DNA of 64,000 nucleotides, from contig JAXLRF010000007.1 of the NCBI GenBank assembly GCA_046331225.1, forward strand, positions 344,292 through 408,291, in the 5' to 3' direction. Under the pieces are notes generated by a model. It had not been told where the DNA came from and did no database searches. It worked only from the letters and a program-made list of their open reading frames with translations. Positions within the stretch are counted from its first letter, which is position 1. Each line of letters begins with the position of its first letter. The translations under genes were made by a program, and so were the position numbers. This DNA comes from VFMC01 sp046331225 (lineage in GTDB: Bacteria > Actinomycetota > Acidimicrobiia > Acidimicrobiales > Ilumatobacteraceae). Positions 1 through 8,324 of the stretch are shown in pieces.

Positions 1-31
1 GGTCCCGTTCACGACGGATTCCGTCGTGAGC

Positions 32-37
32 TAGGCT
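32..37 (+). promoter_or_regulatory. Candidate -10 hexamer of the aminotransferase gene
   Basis: TAGGCT lies 9 nt before an in-frame GTG and 30 nt before the preferred ATG, so the transcript would start close to that GTG and carry a short leader with the AAAGGA ribosome site. Seen by eye only. Confidence 0.4.
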
Positions 38-67
38 TGCCAGAACGTGATCCGAAAAGGAACCAAC

Positions 68-1441
68 ATGAGTGCAACGGAATCCCTCCGCCACGACGAA
101 CTGGTCGCCCGAGCTCGGCAGATCACCACCCGCGAACTGCAGGTCTACATGCAGCGCACCGCAGGCTCGCAGCGCGCCACCGAGCGCGCCCGCAAGGTCC
201 TGCCGCTCGGCGTGCCCTCCAGCTTCCAGGCCTACGACCCGCACCCCATCGTCGTGCGGCGTGCGCAGGACTGGTGGATGGAGGACGTCGACGGCAACCG
301 GTACGTCGACTACGACATGGGCTACGGCGCCCTGTTCAGCGGCCACTGCCATCCGCTCGTGCGTCAGGCCGTCGAGTCGCAGCTCGACAACGGCACGCTG
401 TTCGTCACCCCGTGCGAGCTGAACGCCGACGTGGCCGAACTGCTCGCCGCCCGCTACGGCCTGCCGATGTGGCGCTTCACCAACTCGGGCACCGAGGCCA
501 CGATGGACGCCATCCGCGTCGCCCGTGGTGTCACCGGCCGCGAGAAGATCGTCAAGGTCGAGGGCGGCTACCACGGCCACCACGACGAGGTCATGATCTC
601 GATGAAGCCGAAGGTCGAGCTCGCCGGCCCGGCCGACAACCCGACCCCGATCCCCGCGACGGCCGGCATCACCGAGGCCGTGCTGCGCGACACCATCGTC
701 ATCCCGTACAACGACCCCGAGGCCCTCGAGCGCGTGTTGCGCAGCGGCGAGGTCGCAGCGTTCATCGTCGAACCGGTCATGGAGAACATCGGCATCTGCA
801 TGCCGTTGCCCGGCTACCTCGAGGCCGTCCGCGAGATCACCCAGCGCTACGGCACCAAGCTGATCTTCGACGAGGTCAAGACCGGCATCACCGCAGGTTG
901 GAGTGGTGCCACCGGCGTGCTCGGCGTGCAGCCCGACCTGGTGTGCCTGGCGAAGAGCATCGGCGGTGGTCTGCCGCTCGGTGCGTTCGGTGGCACGCAG
1001 GAGTGCATGGACCAGATCACCTCGGGCAAGGTGCTGCACCTCGGCACGTACAACGGCAACCCGCTCTGCATGGCCGCGGCCAAGGCCGTCCTGCACGACA
1101 TCTGCACTCCCGAGGTGCAGCAAGCCGTCAACACGCTCAACGGCAAGCTCGTCGCCGCGTGCCAGAGCACGATCGACGCCGCCGGTCTGCCCGCTCACAC
1201 CGTGCAGTTCGGTGCCAAGGGCTGCGTCACCTGGAGCGAGGAGCCGATCCAGAACTACCGCGACTACAAGGCCACCGACTTCGACCTGGCCTTCGCGCAG
1301 TGGATGCACGGCATCAACCGCGGCATCCTGCTGCCGCCCGGCCTCGACGAGCAGTGGCTCATCTCGGTGCTGCACGGCGACGACCAGGCCATGCGCTACG
1401 AGTCGGTGTTCCAGGAGTTCGTCGACGAGCTCGTCGCCTGA
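68..1441 (+). CDS. Glutamate-1-semialdehyde aminomutase-like class III aminotransferase
   Basis: PLP-dependent class III aminotransferase of 457 residues. The central part holds the hallmark DEV(K)TG motif, whose Asp contacts the PLP ring nitrogen, followed about 35 residues later by the LAKSIGGGLPLGAFGG stretch, whose Lys should form the Schiff base. The overall pattern is closest to glutamate-1-semialdehyde 2,1-aminomutase (HemL). HemL-like paralogues with unknown amino substrates are common in Actinobacteria, and no other haem-synthesis gene is nearby, so I do not assign hemL. The ATG is preferred over an in-frame GTG 21 nt upstream because AAAGGA sits at proper distance before the ATG. 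It is followed by a convergent membrane-protein gene. Fold assignment is firm; the substrate is open. Confidence 0.85.
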   Translation: MSATESLRHDELVARARQITTRELQVYMQRTAGSQRATERARKVLPLGVPSSFQAYDPHPIVVRRAQDWWMEDVDGNRYVDYDMGYGALFSGHCHPLVRQAVESQLDNGTLFVTPCELNADVAELLAARYGLPMWRFTNSGTEATMDAIRVARGVTGREKIVKVEGGYHGHHDEVMISMKPKVELAGPADNPTPIPATAGITEAVLRDTIVIPYNDPEALERVLRSGEVAAFIVEPVMENIGICMPLPGYLEAVREITQRYGTKLIFDEVKTGITAGWSGATGVLGVQPDLVCLAKSIGGGLPLGAFGGTQECMDQITSGKVLHLGTYNGNPLCMAAAKAVLHDICTPEVQQAVNTLNGKLVAACQSTIDAAGLPAHTVQFGAKGCVTWSEEPIQNYRDYKATDFDLAFAQWMHGINRGILLPPGLDEQWLISVLHGDDQAMRYESVFQEFVDELVA

Positions 1442-1465
1442 CGAGCACGCCGCACGATCCGCCGG

Positions 1466-2302
1466 TCAGCTCCAGCTGCGCTCTTCGCGGTAGCGGTAGG
1501 TGCTGACCGGCGTGCTCCAGCGCCGGCTGCGGCCCATCCGCGACGAGACCAGGAACAACCCCAGGCCCACCAGCGCGAAGACGAACGCGGCGAACAGCGT
1601 GAGCCCCAGGCTCGCATCGGCCATCAACGCGGGCGTGCGTGCCCACGGGCTGCTGTCGAGCACCGGCGGCAGGTACTTCGGCACCACGTAGGCGAACACG
1701 ATCGTCAACGCCGCCAACGCGACCAACCCGATGCCGAGGGTGCGGAACAGCGCACCGCGCTCGGGCCGCGCCAGGTACGTGAGCACGAAGAACACCATGG
1801 CGACGATCGCACTCAACGGCACCAGCCAGCCGAGCACCCCGCTCGCCAGGTCGAGCACGGTCACCTTCGGCACGTCGATCGACAGCGCCGGCAACGCCGC
1901 GGCGCGCTCGTCCCGCGTGATCAGCACCAGCTGCTCGGGCGGCACCACGACGGGGCCGACCTGATCGCCGATCAGCACCGCGTGCACGTCGTGCAGCATC
2001 GGGCCGAACAGCTCGGCACCGGCCGGCAACGACGCCACGATCGCCACGTTCTGGCGGATGATCGCCGCGCCCGTCGGGTCGCCCGGGTACATCTGGTCTG
2101 CGGTTGCGTCGGCCACCACCTTGATCGCCTCCTGCTGCACCAGCTGGTCCTTCAGGATCGACTCGGCCTGGCCGGGCGTGCGGCCGGGGGAGAAGGCGGT
2201 GCGCTGCAACAGGTAGCCGCTGATCGCGAGGCACGCGAACGAGAAGGCGACTCCGAACAGCAGGCCGGCCAGGGAACGACGCACGGCCCCATCATGACCC
2301 AT
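1466..2302 (-). CDS. Four-helix membrane protein with large extracytoplasmic loop
   Basis: Unrecognised integral membrane protein of about 278 residues. There is one hydrophobic segment near the N-terminus (SLAGLLFGVAFSFACLAISG), then a hydrophilic region of about 120 residues that probably lies outside the membrane. Three further hydrophobic segments follow (around LGWLVPLSAIVAMVFFVLTY, LGIGLVALAALTIVFAYVV and LTLFAAFVFALVGLGLFLV), ending in a short Arg-rich tail. The start is uncertain: an in-frame GTG 48 nt upstream would add an Arg/Ala-rich leader. The ATG used here gives a compact positively charged N-terminus before the first helix. No function is proposed. Confidence 0.6.
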   Translation of the reverse strand: MGHDGAVRRSLAGLLFGVAFSFACLAISGYLLQRTAFSPGRTPGQAESILKDQLVQQEAIKVVADATADQMYPGDPTGAAIIRQNVAIVASLPAGAELFGPMLHDVHAVLIGDQVGPVVVPPEQLVLITRDERAAALPALSIDVPKVTVLDLASGVLGWLVPLSAIVAMVFFVLTYLARPERGALFRTLGIGLVALAALTIVFAYVVPKYLPPVLDSSPWARTPALMADASLGLTLFAAFVFALVGLGLFLVSSRMGRSRRWSTPVSTYRYREERSWS

Positions 2303-2384
2303 CCCACCGGCGACGCGCGCACGGGCAGCCGCGCCCGCCACCGACCTCACCCGACGGACCAGGGCGCGTCGACCCCGGTGGGCC

Positions 2385-2390
2385 TAGCGT
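2385..2390 (+). promoter_or_regulatory. -10 hexamer, leaderless start of the DUF983-like gene
   Basis: TAGCGT ends 8 nt before the ATG, the spacing expected when transcription begins at the start codon itself. No Shine-Dalgarno sequence precedes the ATG. Confidence 0.5.
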
Positions 2391-2398
2391 GGGCCTCG

Positions 2399-2884
2399 AT
2401 GGCCGGTCGTCCCGCATCTCCTCCCGCCCCGCTCCGTCAGCCGATCCTGCGGCTGTTCGGACGAGCCGTCGTCGGCAAGTGCCCGTGGTGCGGGTCGCGC
2501 CGCACCTTCCTCGCCGGCTGGTTCAAGCGCTACGACCGGTGCCGCACGTGCGGCGTGTCGTGGCACCGCGAAGAGGGTTTCGAGCTCGGCACCATCACGA
2601 TCAACACCATCGTCACCTTCGGCTCGATCGCCGCCGCCGTCGTGGTGGGTTTCGTGGTGTGGGGCACCGACGTGCCGCTCGTCGGCTTCATGGCGGCGGT
2701 CGGTGCGATCGCCGTGCTGATGCCGATCGCGATCTACCCGCTCACCTACACCATCTGGCTGGCGTTCGACCTGACGGTCAAGCCGCCCGAGCGCGACGAG
2801 CTCGACGAGATGATGGCCGCCGTCGCCTCCGGCGAGGCGGCGCAGCCGTTCGTGTCGGGTCAGCGGCGCAAGCGCTCGACGTAG
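2399..2884 (+). CDS. DUF983-like small zinc-ribbon membrane protein
   Basis: Protein of 161 residues. Near residue 25 it has a CPWCG knuckle and about 25 residues later a CRTCG knuckle, together resembling a small zinc ribbon. Two hydrophobic helices follow (TIVTFGSIAAAVVVGFVVWG and the LVGFMAAVGAIAVLMPIAIY region) and a charged C-terminus. This is the layout of DUF983 proteins, whose function is unknown. The last 25 bases overlap the 3' end of the convergent enoyl-CoA hydratase gene. The ATG is supported by a TAGCGT hexamer 8 nt upstream. A longer upstream reading is possible but is Arg/His-rich and looks non-coding. Confidence 0.7.
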   Translation: MAGRPASPPAPLRQPILRLFGRAVVGKCPWCGSRRTFLAGWFKRYDRCRTCGVSWHREEGFELGTITINTIVTFGSIAAAVVVGFVVWGTDVPLVGFMAAVGAIAVLMPIAIYPLTYTIWLAFDLTVKPPERDELDEMMAAVASGEAAQPFVSGQRRKRST

Positions 2885-3645
2885 GCCCGCGCCGAGGCCT
2901 GCCCCTCGGGGTCGCGGAGGCCGGCGTACAACCCGTCGGCGTCGGCCCAGCTGCGGCCGGTGCCCACCATCGACTCGGTCACCGCGTTGACGTGCGCCTT
3001 GGTCTCGAGCAACGCGAGCTTCGGCTTGGCGAGCAGCGTCTGCACGAGCGCGTCGACCTCGGCGTCGAGTCGGTCGTCGTCGACCACCCGGTTGAGGAAC
3101 CCGCTCTGCAGGGCCTCCGCCGCGTCGAACGGTCGGCACGTCATCACCAGCTCCTTGGTGAGCGCCGGCCCGATCTCGCGCACGAGGCGCGGGATGCCGC
3201 CCCACGCGAGCGGGATCCCGAGATCGACCTCGGGGATCGAGAACCGGGCCGAGCGCGCCGCCACGCGCAGGTCGCACCCGGCGGCCACGATCAGGCCACC
3301 GCCGACGCACCACCCCTGCAGGCGGGCGACGGTGACGGCGCGCATCTCGTCGAGCGCCCGGCCCATCCGCCATCCCTGCTGACGATCCTCGGGCGGCCCC
3401 GAGGTCGAGAAGGCCGACAGGTCGGCGCCGGCCGAGAACGAGCGGCCCGCACCGCTGACCACGACGACCTTGAGGTCGAGGTGCTCGTCGAACCAGCGGG
3501 CGGCCAACTCGATCTCTCGCAGCGTGTGCATGCTGAGCGGGTTGAGCTTGTCGGGCCGGTCGAGCGTCAGGCGGCCGAGCGCCCCCTCGACGGACACCTT
3601 GATCGTGTCGAAGCCGGGATCCGCGGGCACCTGCGAGCTCGTCAT
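2860..3645 (-). CDS. Enoyl-CoA hydratase/isomerase family protein
   Basis: Crotonase-fold protein of 261 residues. The oxyanion-hole regions are visible: the FSAGADLSAF loop (about residue 70) and the GWCVGGGLIVAAGCDLRVA helix (about residue 110). The SIPEVDLGIPLAWGG stretch carries a Glu at the usual position of a catalytic acid. It probably acts on an acyl-CoA in beta-oxidation or a related pathway; the chain length cannot be told. The start was chosen at MTSSQ because TAGGGT lies 7 nt upstream. The extra 23 residues of the longest reading run through that promoter element and are low-complexity. The 3' end overlaps the convergent DUF983-like gene by 25 bases. Confidence 0.85.
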   Translation of the reverse strand: MTSSQVPADPGFDTIKVSVEGALGRLTLDRPDKLNPLSMHTLREIELAARWFDEHLDLKVVVVSGAGRSFSAGADLSAFSTSGPPEDRQQGWRMGRALDEMRAVTVARLQGWCVGGGLIVAAGCDLRVAARSARFSIPEVDLGIPLAWGGIPRLVREIGPALTKELVMTCRPFDAAEALQSGFLNRVVDDDRLDAEVDALVQTLLAKPKLALLETKAHVNAVTESMVGTGRSWADADGLYAGLRDPEGQASARAYVERLRR

Positions 3646-3652
3646 GGGCGGG

Positions 3653-3658
3653 ACCCTA
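3653..3658 (-). promoter_or_regulatory. -10 hexamer, leaderless start of the enoyl-CoA hydratase gene
   Basis: On the minus strand TAGGGT lies 7 nt before the ATG with no Shine-Dalgarno sequence between them. Confidence 0.5.
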
Positions 3659-3692
3659 GGTCGGGGCGTCGAGGATTTCCGGTGTTCGGTAC

Positions 3693-3721
3693 TTGATCGA
3701 ACACCCGTTCGCAACTACATT
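3693..3721 (+). promoter_or_regulatory. recA promoter with embedded LexA (SOS) box
   Basis: A -35-like TTGATC (3693-3698) and a -10-like TACATT (3716-3721) are separated by 17 bp. The spacer holds a perfect actinobacterial/Gram-positive SOS box, CGAACACCCGTTCG (3698-3711), matching CGAAC-N4-GTTCG in all ten fixed positions. LexA bound here would block RNA polymerase directly. The predicted transcript has a leader of about 175 nt before the recA ATG. The box also lies only about 40 bp from the divergent enoyl-CoA hydratase promoter. Confidence 0.8.
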
Positions 3722-3902
3722 CGTGTCGTTCGAACAAGCCGGCACCCGCCGAGCGGTCCGACCGGCCGGTGTCCACGCCAGCCGTGTCACACCCCGTTCG
3801 TATGGTGCGGGCAACACCGATCGGGCCGTCCCAATGGGCGGTCCCACCGCCCGGGCGACCGGGCGACCGAGGCAGACACCGGCAGGAAACGGAGACACGA
3901 CG

Positions 3903-4952
3903 ATGGCACAGACCACCCCCGACCGCGAGCGGGCGCTCGAGATGGCGCTCTCGCAGATCGACAAGCAGTTCGGCAAGGGTTCGATCATGCGCATGGGCGA
4001 AAAGACGTCCATGGGCATCGACGTGGTGTCGACCGGCGCCCTGTCGCTCGACCTGGCCCTCGGCGTGGGCGGTCTGCCCCGCGGCCGCGTCGTCGAGATC
4101 TACGGCCCGGAGTCCTCGGGTAAGTCGACGCTCGCGATGCACGTCGTCGCCGAGGCCCAGCGCAACGGTGGCATCTGCGCCTACGTCGACGCCGAGCACG
4201 CGATGGATCCGGTGTACGCCAAGTCGATCGGCGTCGACATCGACCAGCTGCTCATCTCCCAGCCCGACACCGGTGAGCAGGCGCTCGAGATCGCCGACAT
4301 GCTCGTGCGTTCGGGTGCGATCGACGTGCTCGTCATCGACTCGGTGGCGGCCCTCACGCCTCGCGCCGAGATCGAGGGCGAGATGGGCGACAGCCACGTC
4401 GGCCTCCAGGCCCGCCTCATGAGCCAGGCGCTGCGCAAGCTCACCGCCAACCTCAACAAGACCGGCACCATCGCGATCTTCATCAACCAGCTGCGCGAGA
4501 AGATCGGCGTCATGTTCGGCTCGCCCGAGACCACCCCCGGTGGCCGTGCGCTCAAGTTCTACTCGTCGGTCCGTCTCGACATCCGCCGCATCGAGTCGAT
4601 CAAGGACGGCACCGAGGTCACCGGATCGCGCACCCGTGTGAAGGTCGTCAAGAACAAGGTCGCCCCGCCGTTCAAGCAGGCCGAGTTCGACATCATGTAC
4701 GGCAAGGGCATCAGCCGCGAGGGCTCGCTGCTCGACATGTCGGTCGACATGGGCATCGTCAAGAAGTCGGGCGCCTGGTTCACCTACGACGGCGAGCAGC
4801 TCGGCCAGGGCCGTGAGAACGCCAAGAACTACCTCTCGGAGAACCCCGAGGTGATGATGGAGATCTCCGACAAGGTGCGCCGTCAGGCCGGTCTGGGCGA
4901 CGAGTTCACCGAGGCCGACGACCAGCCGCTCGGGGTCGAGCTCGACCGCTGA
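3903..4952 (+). CDS. recA: Recombinase RecA
   Basis: DNA-dependent ATPase that forms the recombination filament and triggers LexA self-cleavage in the SOS response. The 349-residue length is typical. Visible elements are the Walker A GPESSGKST (about residue 66), the Walker B-like LVIDSVAALTP, the L2-region motif FINQLREKIGVMFGSPETTPGG, and an acidic tail (EADDQPLGVELDR). No intein is present. The ATG with GGAG upstream gives the family-typical N-terminus. A longer in-frame reading through the promoter is rejected. An SOS box in the promoter supports LexA control. In many actinobacteria recX follows directly. Here there is a strong hairpin and then miaB, with no room for recX. Confidence 0.98.
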   Translation: MAQTTPDRERALEMALSQIDKQFGKGSIMRMGEKTSMGIDVVSTGALSLDLALGVGGLPRGRVVEIYGPESSGKSTLAMHVVAEAQRNGGICAYVDAEHAMDPVYAKSIGVDIDQLLISQPDTGEQALEIADMLVRSGAIDVLVIDSVAALTPRAEIEGEMGDSHVGLQARLMSQALRKLTANLNKTGTIAIFINQLREKIGVMFGSPETTPGGRALKFYSSVRLDIRRIESIKDGTEVTGSRTRVKVVKNKVAPPFKQAEFDIMYGKGISREGSLLDMSVDMGIVKKSGAWFTYDGEQLGQGRENAKNYLSENPEVMMEISDKVRRQAGLGDEFTEADDQPLGVELDR

Positions 4953-4984
4953 ACCTGCCTCAGCGTCGTTCCCTGCGAGCTCGC

Positions 4985-5025
4985 ACGGGCGCCGGCACCG
5001 GGTCCTCGCCCCGGCCGGCGCCCGT
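4985..5025 (+). terminator. Strong hairpin terminator after recA
   Basis: ACGGGCGCCGG (4985-4995) pairs perfectly with CCGGCGCCCGT (5015-5025), and a second inner stem (CCGGG/CCCGG) extends the structure. No U-tract follows, as is usual for actinobacterial terminators. It should separate recA from miaB. Confidence 0.7.
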
Positions 5026-5071
5026 GGCGCGTCCGGAGGCATCTCCCGGCTCGCCGAACCAGCACGGCCGA

Positions 5072-5077
5072 TAACCT
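5072..5077 (+). promoter_or_regulatory. -10 hexamer, leaderless start of miaB
   Basis: TAACCT ends 8 nt before the GTG of miaB, just downstream of the recA terminator. There is no Shine-Dalgarno sequence, which fits a leaderless message for the tRNA-modification genes. Confidence 0.55.
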
Positions 5078-5085
5078 CGAACGAC

Positions 5086-6513
5086 GTGACCGCGGAGCCC
5101 CGTCGATACGTCGTGCACACCTACGGGTGTCAGATGAACGAGCACGACTCCGAGCGGATCGCCGGGCTGCTCGACGCCGACGGGATGGAGGCGGTCGACA
5201 GCGACGCCGACGCCGACGTGGTGGTGCTCAACACCTGCTGCATCCGCGAGAACGCCGACAACCGCCTCTACGGCAACCTCGGCCACCTCAAGCGGTGGAA
5301 GGAGGCCAAGGAGGGCCGCCAGATCGTGGTGTCGGGCTGCCTCGCGCAGAAAGACCGCGACCTCGTGCGCCAGAAGGCGCCGTGGACCGACGTCGTGCTC
5401 GGCACGCACAACGTCCACCGTGCCGGCGAACTGCTCACGCACGCCAGCACGCACGGGCCGATCACCGAGATCCTCGACGAGGCCGTCATCGACGACCACG
5501 CCCTGTTCCCCTCGGCGCTGCCGGCACGCCGCGAGACCTCGTACAACGCCTGGGTCACGATCCAGATCGGCTGTGACAACTCGTGCGCGTTCTGCATCGT
5601 GCCGGCTGTCCGCGGCGCCGAGATCAGCCGGCCGTTCGACGACGTGGTCGCCGAGGTGCACGACCTGGCGGCACAAGGTGTCACCGAGATCACGCTGCTC
5701 GGCCAGAACGTCAACAGCTACGGACGCGACCTGCAGCTGGCCGCCCGCCGCGACGGCGACGCCGACGTGAAGCTGCGCCCCCTGTTCGCCGACCTGATCA
5801 CCGCCACCGCGTCGGTCCCCGGCATCCGCCGCGTGCGGTTCACGAGCCCGCACCCGAAGGACATGCGGCCGGAGACGTTCGCCGCGATGGCCGGTTCGCC
5901 GCAGGTGTGCGAGCACCTGCACTACCCGCTGCAGAGCGGGTCGGATCGCGTGCTGTCGCTGATGCACCGCGGCTACACCGCCGAGCGGTACCTCGAGCGG
6001 CTCGCCCAGGCGCGCACCGCGATCGACGATCTCGCCGTCAGCACCGACATCATCGTCGGCTTCCCGGGCGAGACCGACGACGACTTCGAACGCACGCTCG
6101 AGGTGGCGGCCGCCGCCGAGTACGACTACGCCTACACGTTCATCTTCTCGCCTCGCGAGGGCACCGAGGCGGCGACGATGGTCGAGCAGTTCGTCGACCC
6201 GGCCGTGGTGTCCGAACGCTTCGAACGGCTTCGCGTGGTGGTCGAGCGCAGCGCGATCGCGAAGCACCGGGCCCGCATCGGCCGCGTCGAGGAGGTGCTC
6301 GTCGAGGGCCCGTCCAAGCGCGACCCGTCGATCGTCTCCGGGCGCACACGGCAGAACAAGCTCGTGCACTTCACGCCGCCGCACCCGGTGCGCACCGGCG
6401 CGTACGCCACCGTCCTCGTCACCGGCGCCGCACCGCACCACCTGACGGGCGAGTTCCGCGAGCTCCTCGCCGATCCGTCGCACAAGCGACGCATCGCCGT
6501 TGCCGCCGGCTGA
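5086..6513 (+). CDS. miaB: tRNA-2-methylthio-N6-isopentenyladenosine synthase MiaB
   Basis: Radical-SAM methylthiotransferase of 475 residues that adds the methylthio group to i6A37 of tRNAs, the product of MiaA encoded next door. The N-terminal MTTase domain carries three cluster cysteines (in TYGCQMN, NTCCIREN and SGCLAQ). The radical-SAM motif CDNSCAFC (CxxxCxxC) lies near residue 164, followed by LLGQNVNSYG and LHYPLQSGSD. The C-terminal 65 residues resemble the TRAM RNA-binding domain. The GTG start is supported by a TAACCT hexamer 8 nt upstream. The gene ends 12 nt before miaA, so co-transcription with miaA-dapF-hflX is likely. Confidence 0.96.
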   Translation: MTAEPRRYVVHTYGCQMNEHDSERIAGLLDADGMEAVDSDADADVVVLNTCCIRENADNRLYGNLGHLKRWKEAKEGRQIVVSGCLAQKDRDLVRQKAPWTDVVLGTHNVHRAGELLTHASTHGPITEILDEAVIDDHALFPSALPARRETSYNAWVTIQIGCDNSCAFCIVPAVRGAEISRPFDDVVAEVHDLAAQGVTEITLLGQNVNSYGRDLQLAARRDGDADVKLRPLFADLITATASVPGIRRVRFTSPHPKDMRPETFAAMAGSPQVCEHLHYPLQSGSDRVLSLMHRGYTAERYLERLAQARTAIDDLAVSTDIIVGFPGETDDDFERTLEVAAAAEYDYAYTFIFSPREGTEAATMVEQFVDPAVVSERFERLRVVVERSAIAKHRARIGRVEEVLVEGPSKRDPSIVSGRTRQNKLVHFTPPHPVRTGAYATVLVTGAAPHHLTGEFRELLADPSHKRRIAVAAG

Positions 6514-6525
6514 CACGGTGGCCGC

Positions 6526-7464
6526 GTGAGCACGTCGCTGGTGGTGCTCGGCCCCACCGCGAGCGGCAAGAGCGACGTGGCGATGGCCGTTGCCACCGAT
6601 CCGGCTCTCGGCGAATCCGGGCCGTTCGAGATCGTCGCCGTCGACGCGATGCAGGTGTACCGGCACATGGACATCGGCACCGCCAAGCCCACGGCCGACG
6701 ACCGCGAGCGGGTACCGCACCACCTGCTCGACCTCGTCGACCCCGACCACGACTTCGCGGTCGCCGAGTTCGTGGCGGCCGCCGAGCAGGTGTCGGCCGC
6801 CATCGCTGCACGGGGCAACCGGGCGGTGCTCGTCGGCGGCACCGGGTTGTACCTGCGGGCGCTCACCGATCCGATGGAGATCCCGGGCACATGGCCCGAC
6901 GTGCGCACCGCGCTCGAGGCCCGCCTCGCCGACGAACCGGTCGAGGCGCTGCACGCCGAGCTCGTCCGGCTCGACCCGGACGCGGCCGCGAAGATGGAGC
7001 CCACCAACGCGCGTCGCGTGGTGCGAGCGCTCGAGGTGTGCCTCGGGTCGGGTCGCCGCTTCAGCTCGTTCGGGCCCGGGCTCGATCAGTACCCGCCGAT
7101 CCCGTTCGTCCAGATCGGTCTGCGCTGGCCACGACCGGTGCTCGCTCGACGCATCGAGACCCGCGTGCACCGAATGGTCGAGGCCGGGCTGGTGGGGGAG
7201 GTCGCGTCGCTCGTCGAGCGGTACCCCGGTCTGTCGCGCACCGCCCGTCAGGCGCTCGGCTACAAGGAACTGATCGACCACCTCGAGGGCCGCTGCAGCC
7301 TCGACGAGGCCGTCGCCACCGTCGTGCTGCGCACCCGCCAGTTCGCGGTGCGCCAGGAGCGGTGGTTCCGTCGCGACCCGCGCATACGCTGGCTCGACAT
7401 CCACGACGATCCCGTCGCCGAGGCGGTGCCGGTGATCGCGGCCACGCTGATCGGAACCCGATGA
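6526..7464 (+). CDS. miaA: tRNA dimethylallyltransferase MiaA
   Basis: Transfers a dimethylallyl group to A37 of tRNAs reading UNN codons; MiaB then methylthiolates the product. The protein has 312 residues. The Walker A GPTASGKS is at the very N-terminus, DAMQVYRHMDIGTAKP supplies the catalytic Asp and tRNA contacts, LVGGTGLYLRAL follows, and RQFAVRQERWFRRD near the C-terminus is the family Arg-rich tRNA-binding region. The GTG start places the P-loop at residue 8, as usual. The stop overlaps the dapF ATG (ATGA), which indicates translational coupling. Confidence 0.96.
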   Translation: MSTSLVVLGPTASGKSDVAMAVATDPALGESGPFEIVAVDAMQVYRHMDIGTAKPTADDRERVPHHLLDLVDPDHDFAVAEFVAAAEQVSAAIAARGNRAVLVGGTGLYLRALTDPMEIPGTWPDVRTALEARLADEPVEALHAELVRLDPDAAAKMEPTNARRVVRALEVCLGSGRRFSSFGPGLDQYPPIPFVQIGLRWPRPVLARRIETRVHRMVEAGLVGEVASLVERYPGLSRTARQALGYKELIDHLEGRCSLDEAVATVVLRTRQFAVRQERWFRRDPRIRWLDIHDDPVAEAVPVIAATLIGTR

Positions 7465-8324
7465 CCACGCTGCAGCTCACCAAGCACCACGGCCTCGGCA
7501 ACGACTTCCTCGTCGCGTTCCACCCGCCCGTGCCGGCATCGCAGCTGCCCGCGCTCGCCGTCGCCCTGTGCAACCGGCGCACCGGCATCGGGGCCGACGG
7601 GCTGCTGATCGCCGAGAGCGAGCCCGGTTACTCGGCACGCATGTGGCTCTACAACGCCGACGGCAGCCGGGCCGAGATGAGCGGCAACGGCATCCGCTGC
7701 TTCGCCCAGGCGCTCGCCATGCGTCGTGGCGACCTCGACCCGCAACGCATCCTCACCGACGCCGGCGACCGGGCAGTCACACTGTTCGCCACCGATCGCG
7801 CCGACACGATCGAGGCGAGCGTCGACATGGGCGAGATCCGTCCCGGGGCAGCGCCCGACGGCTGGGCCGGCATCGGCGCGCACCCCGACCGGCCGGTGCT
7901 CCATCTCGACACCGGCAACCCGCACACCGTGGTGGGCGTCGACGAGGTCGCCGTCGTCGACCTGCAGCTGCTCGGTGAACAGGTGCCCGGCACCAACCTC
8001 GAGATCGTCGAACCGGGCAGCGAGCCGCACGTCATCCGCATGCGCGTGCACGAGCGCGGGGCCGGCATCACGCAGGCGTGCGGCACCGGCGCGTGCGCCA
8101 GCGCCTTCGCCGCGCGGGCCTGGGGACTGGTGCCCGCCGGTGCACCCGAAATCGTGGTGCAGATGGACGGCGGACGCGCGAAGGTTCGTCTCGACGACCC
8201 GGCGCCCGGCCGGGCCACGTTGGTGGGACCGTCGGTGTTGATCGGCCACATCGAGGTCGAACTCGACGGCCTGCTCGCACCGGACACGCAGCACTCGCAC
8301 GAAGGGAACACGACCTCCGCATGA
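7461..8324 (+). CDS. dapF: Diaminopimelate epimerase DapF
   Basis: Converts LL- to meso-diaminopimelate for lysine and peptidoglycan. The protein has 287 residues. The two catalytic cysteines of the cofactor-free racemase are visible: one in MSGNGIRCFAQ (about residue 81) and one in ACGTGACAS (about residue 214). GLGNDFLV at the N-terminus and GIGADGLL are also family signatures. The ATG overlaps the miaA stop, and its own stop overlaps the hflX ATG, so it sits in the middle of a tightly coupled operon. The miaA-dapF-hflX order is conserved in actinobacteria. Confidence 0.96.
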   Translation: MTTLQLTKHHGLGNDFLVAFHPPVPASQLPALAVALCNRRTGIGADGLLIAESEPGYSARMWLYNADGSRAEMSGNGIRCFAQALAMRRGDLDPQRILTDAGDRAVTLFATDRADTIEASVDMGEIRPGAAPDGWAGIGAHPDRPVLHLDTGNPHTVVGVDEVAVVDLQLLGEQVPGTNLEIVEPGSEPHVIRMRVHERGAGITQACGTGACASAFAARAWGLVPAGAPEIVVQMDGGRAKVRLDDPAPGRATLVGPSVLIGHIEVELDGLLAPDTQHSHEGNTTSA

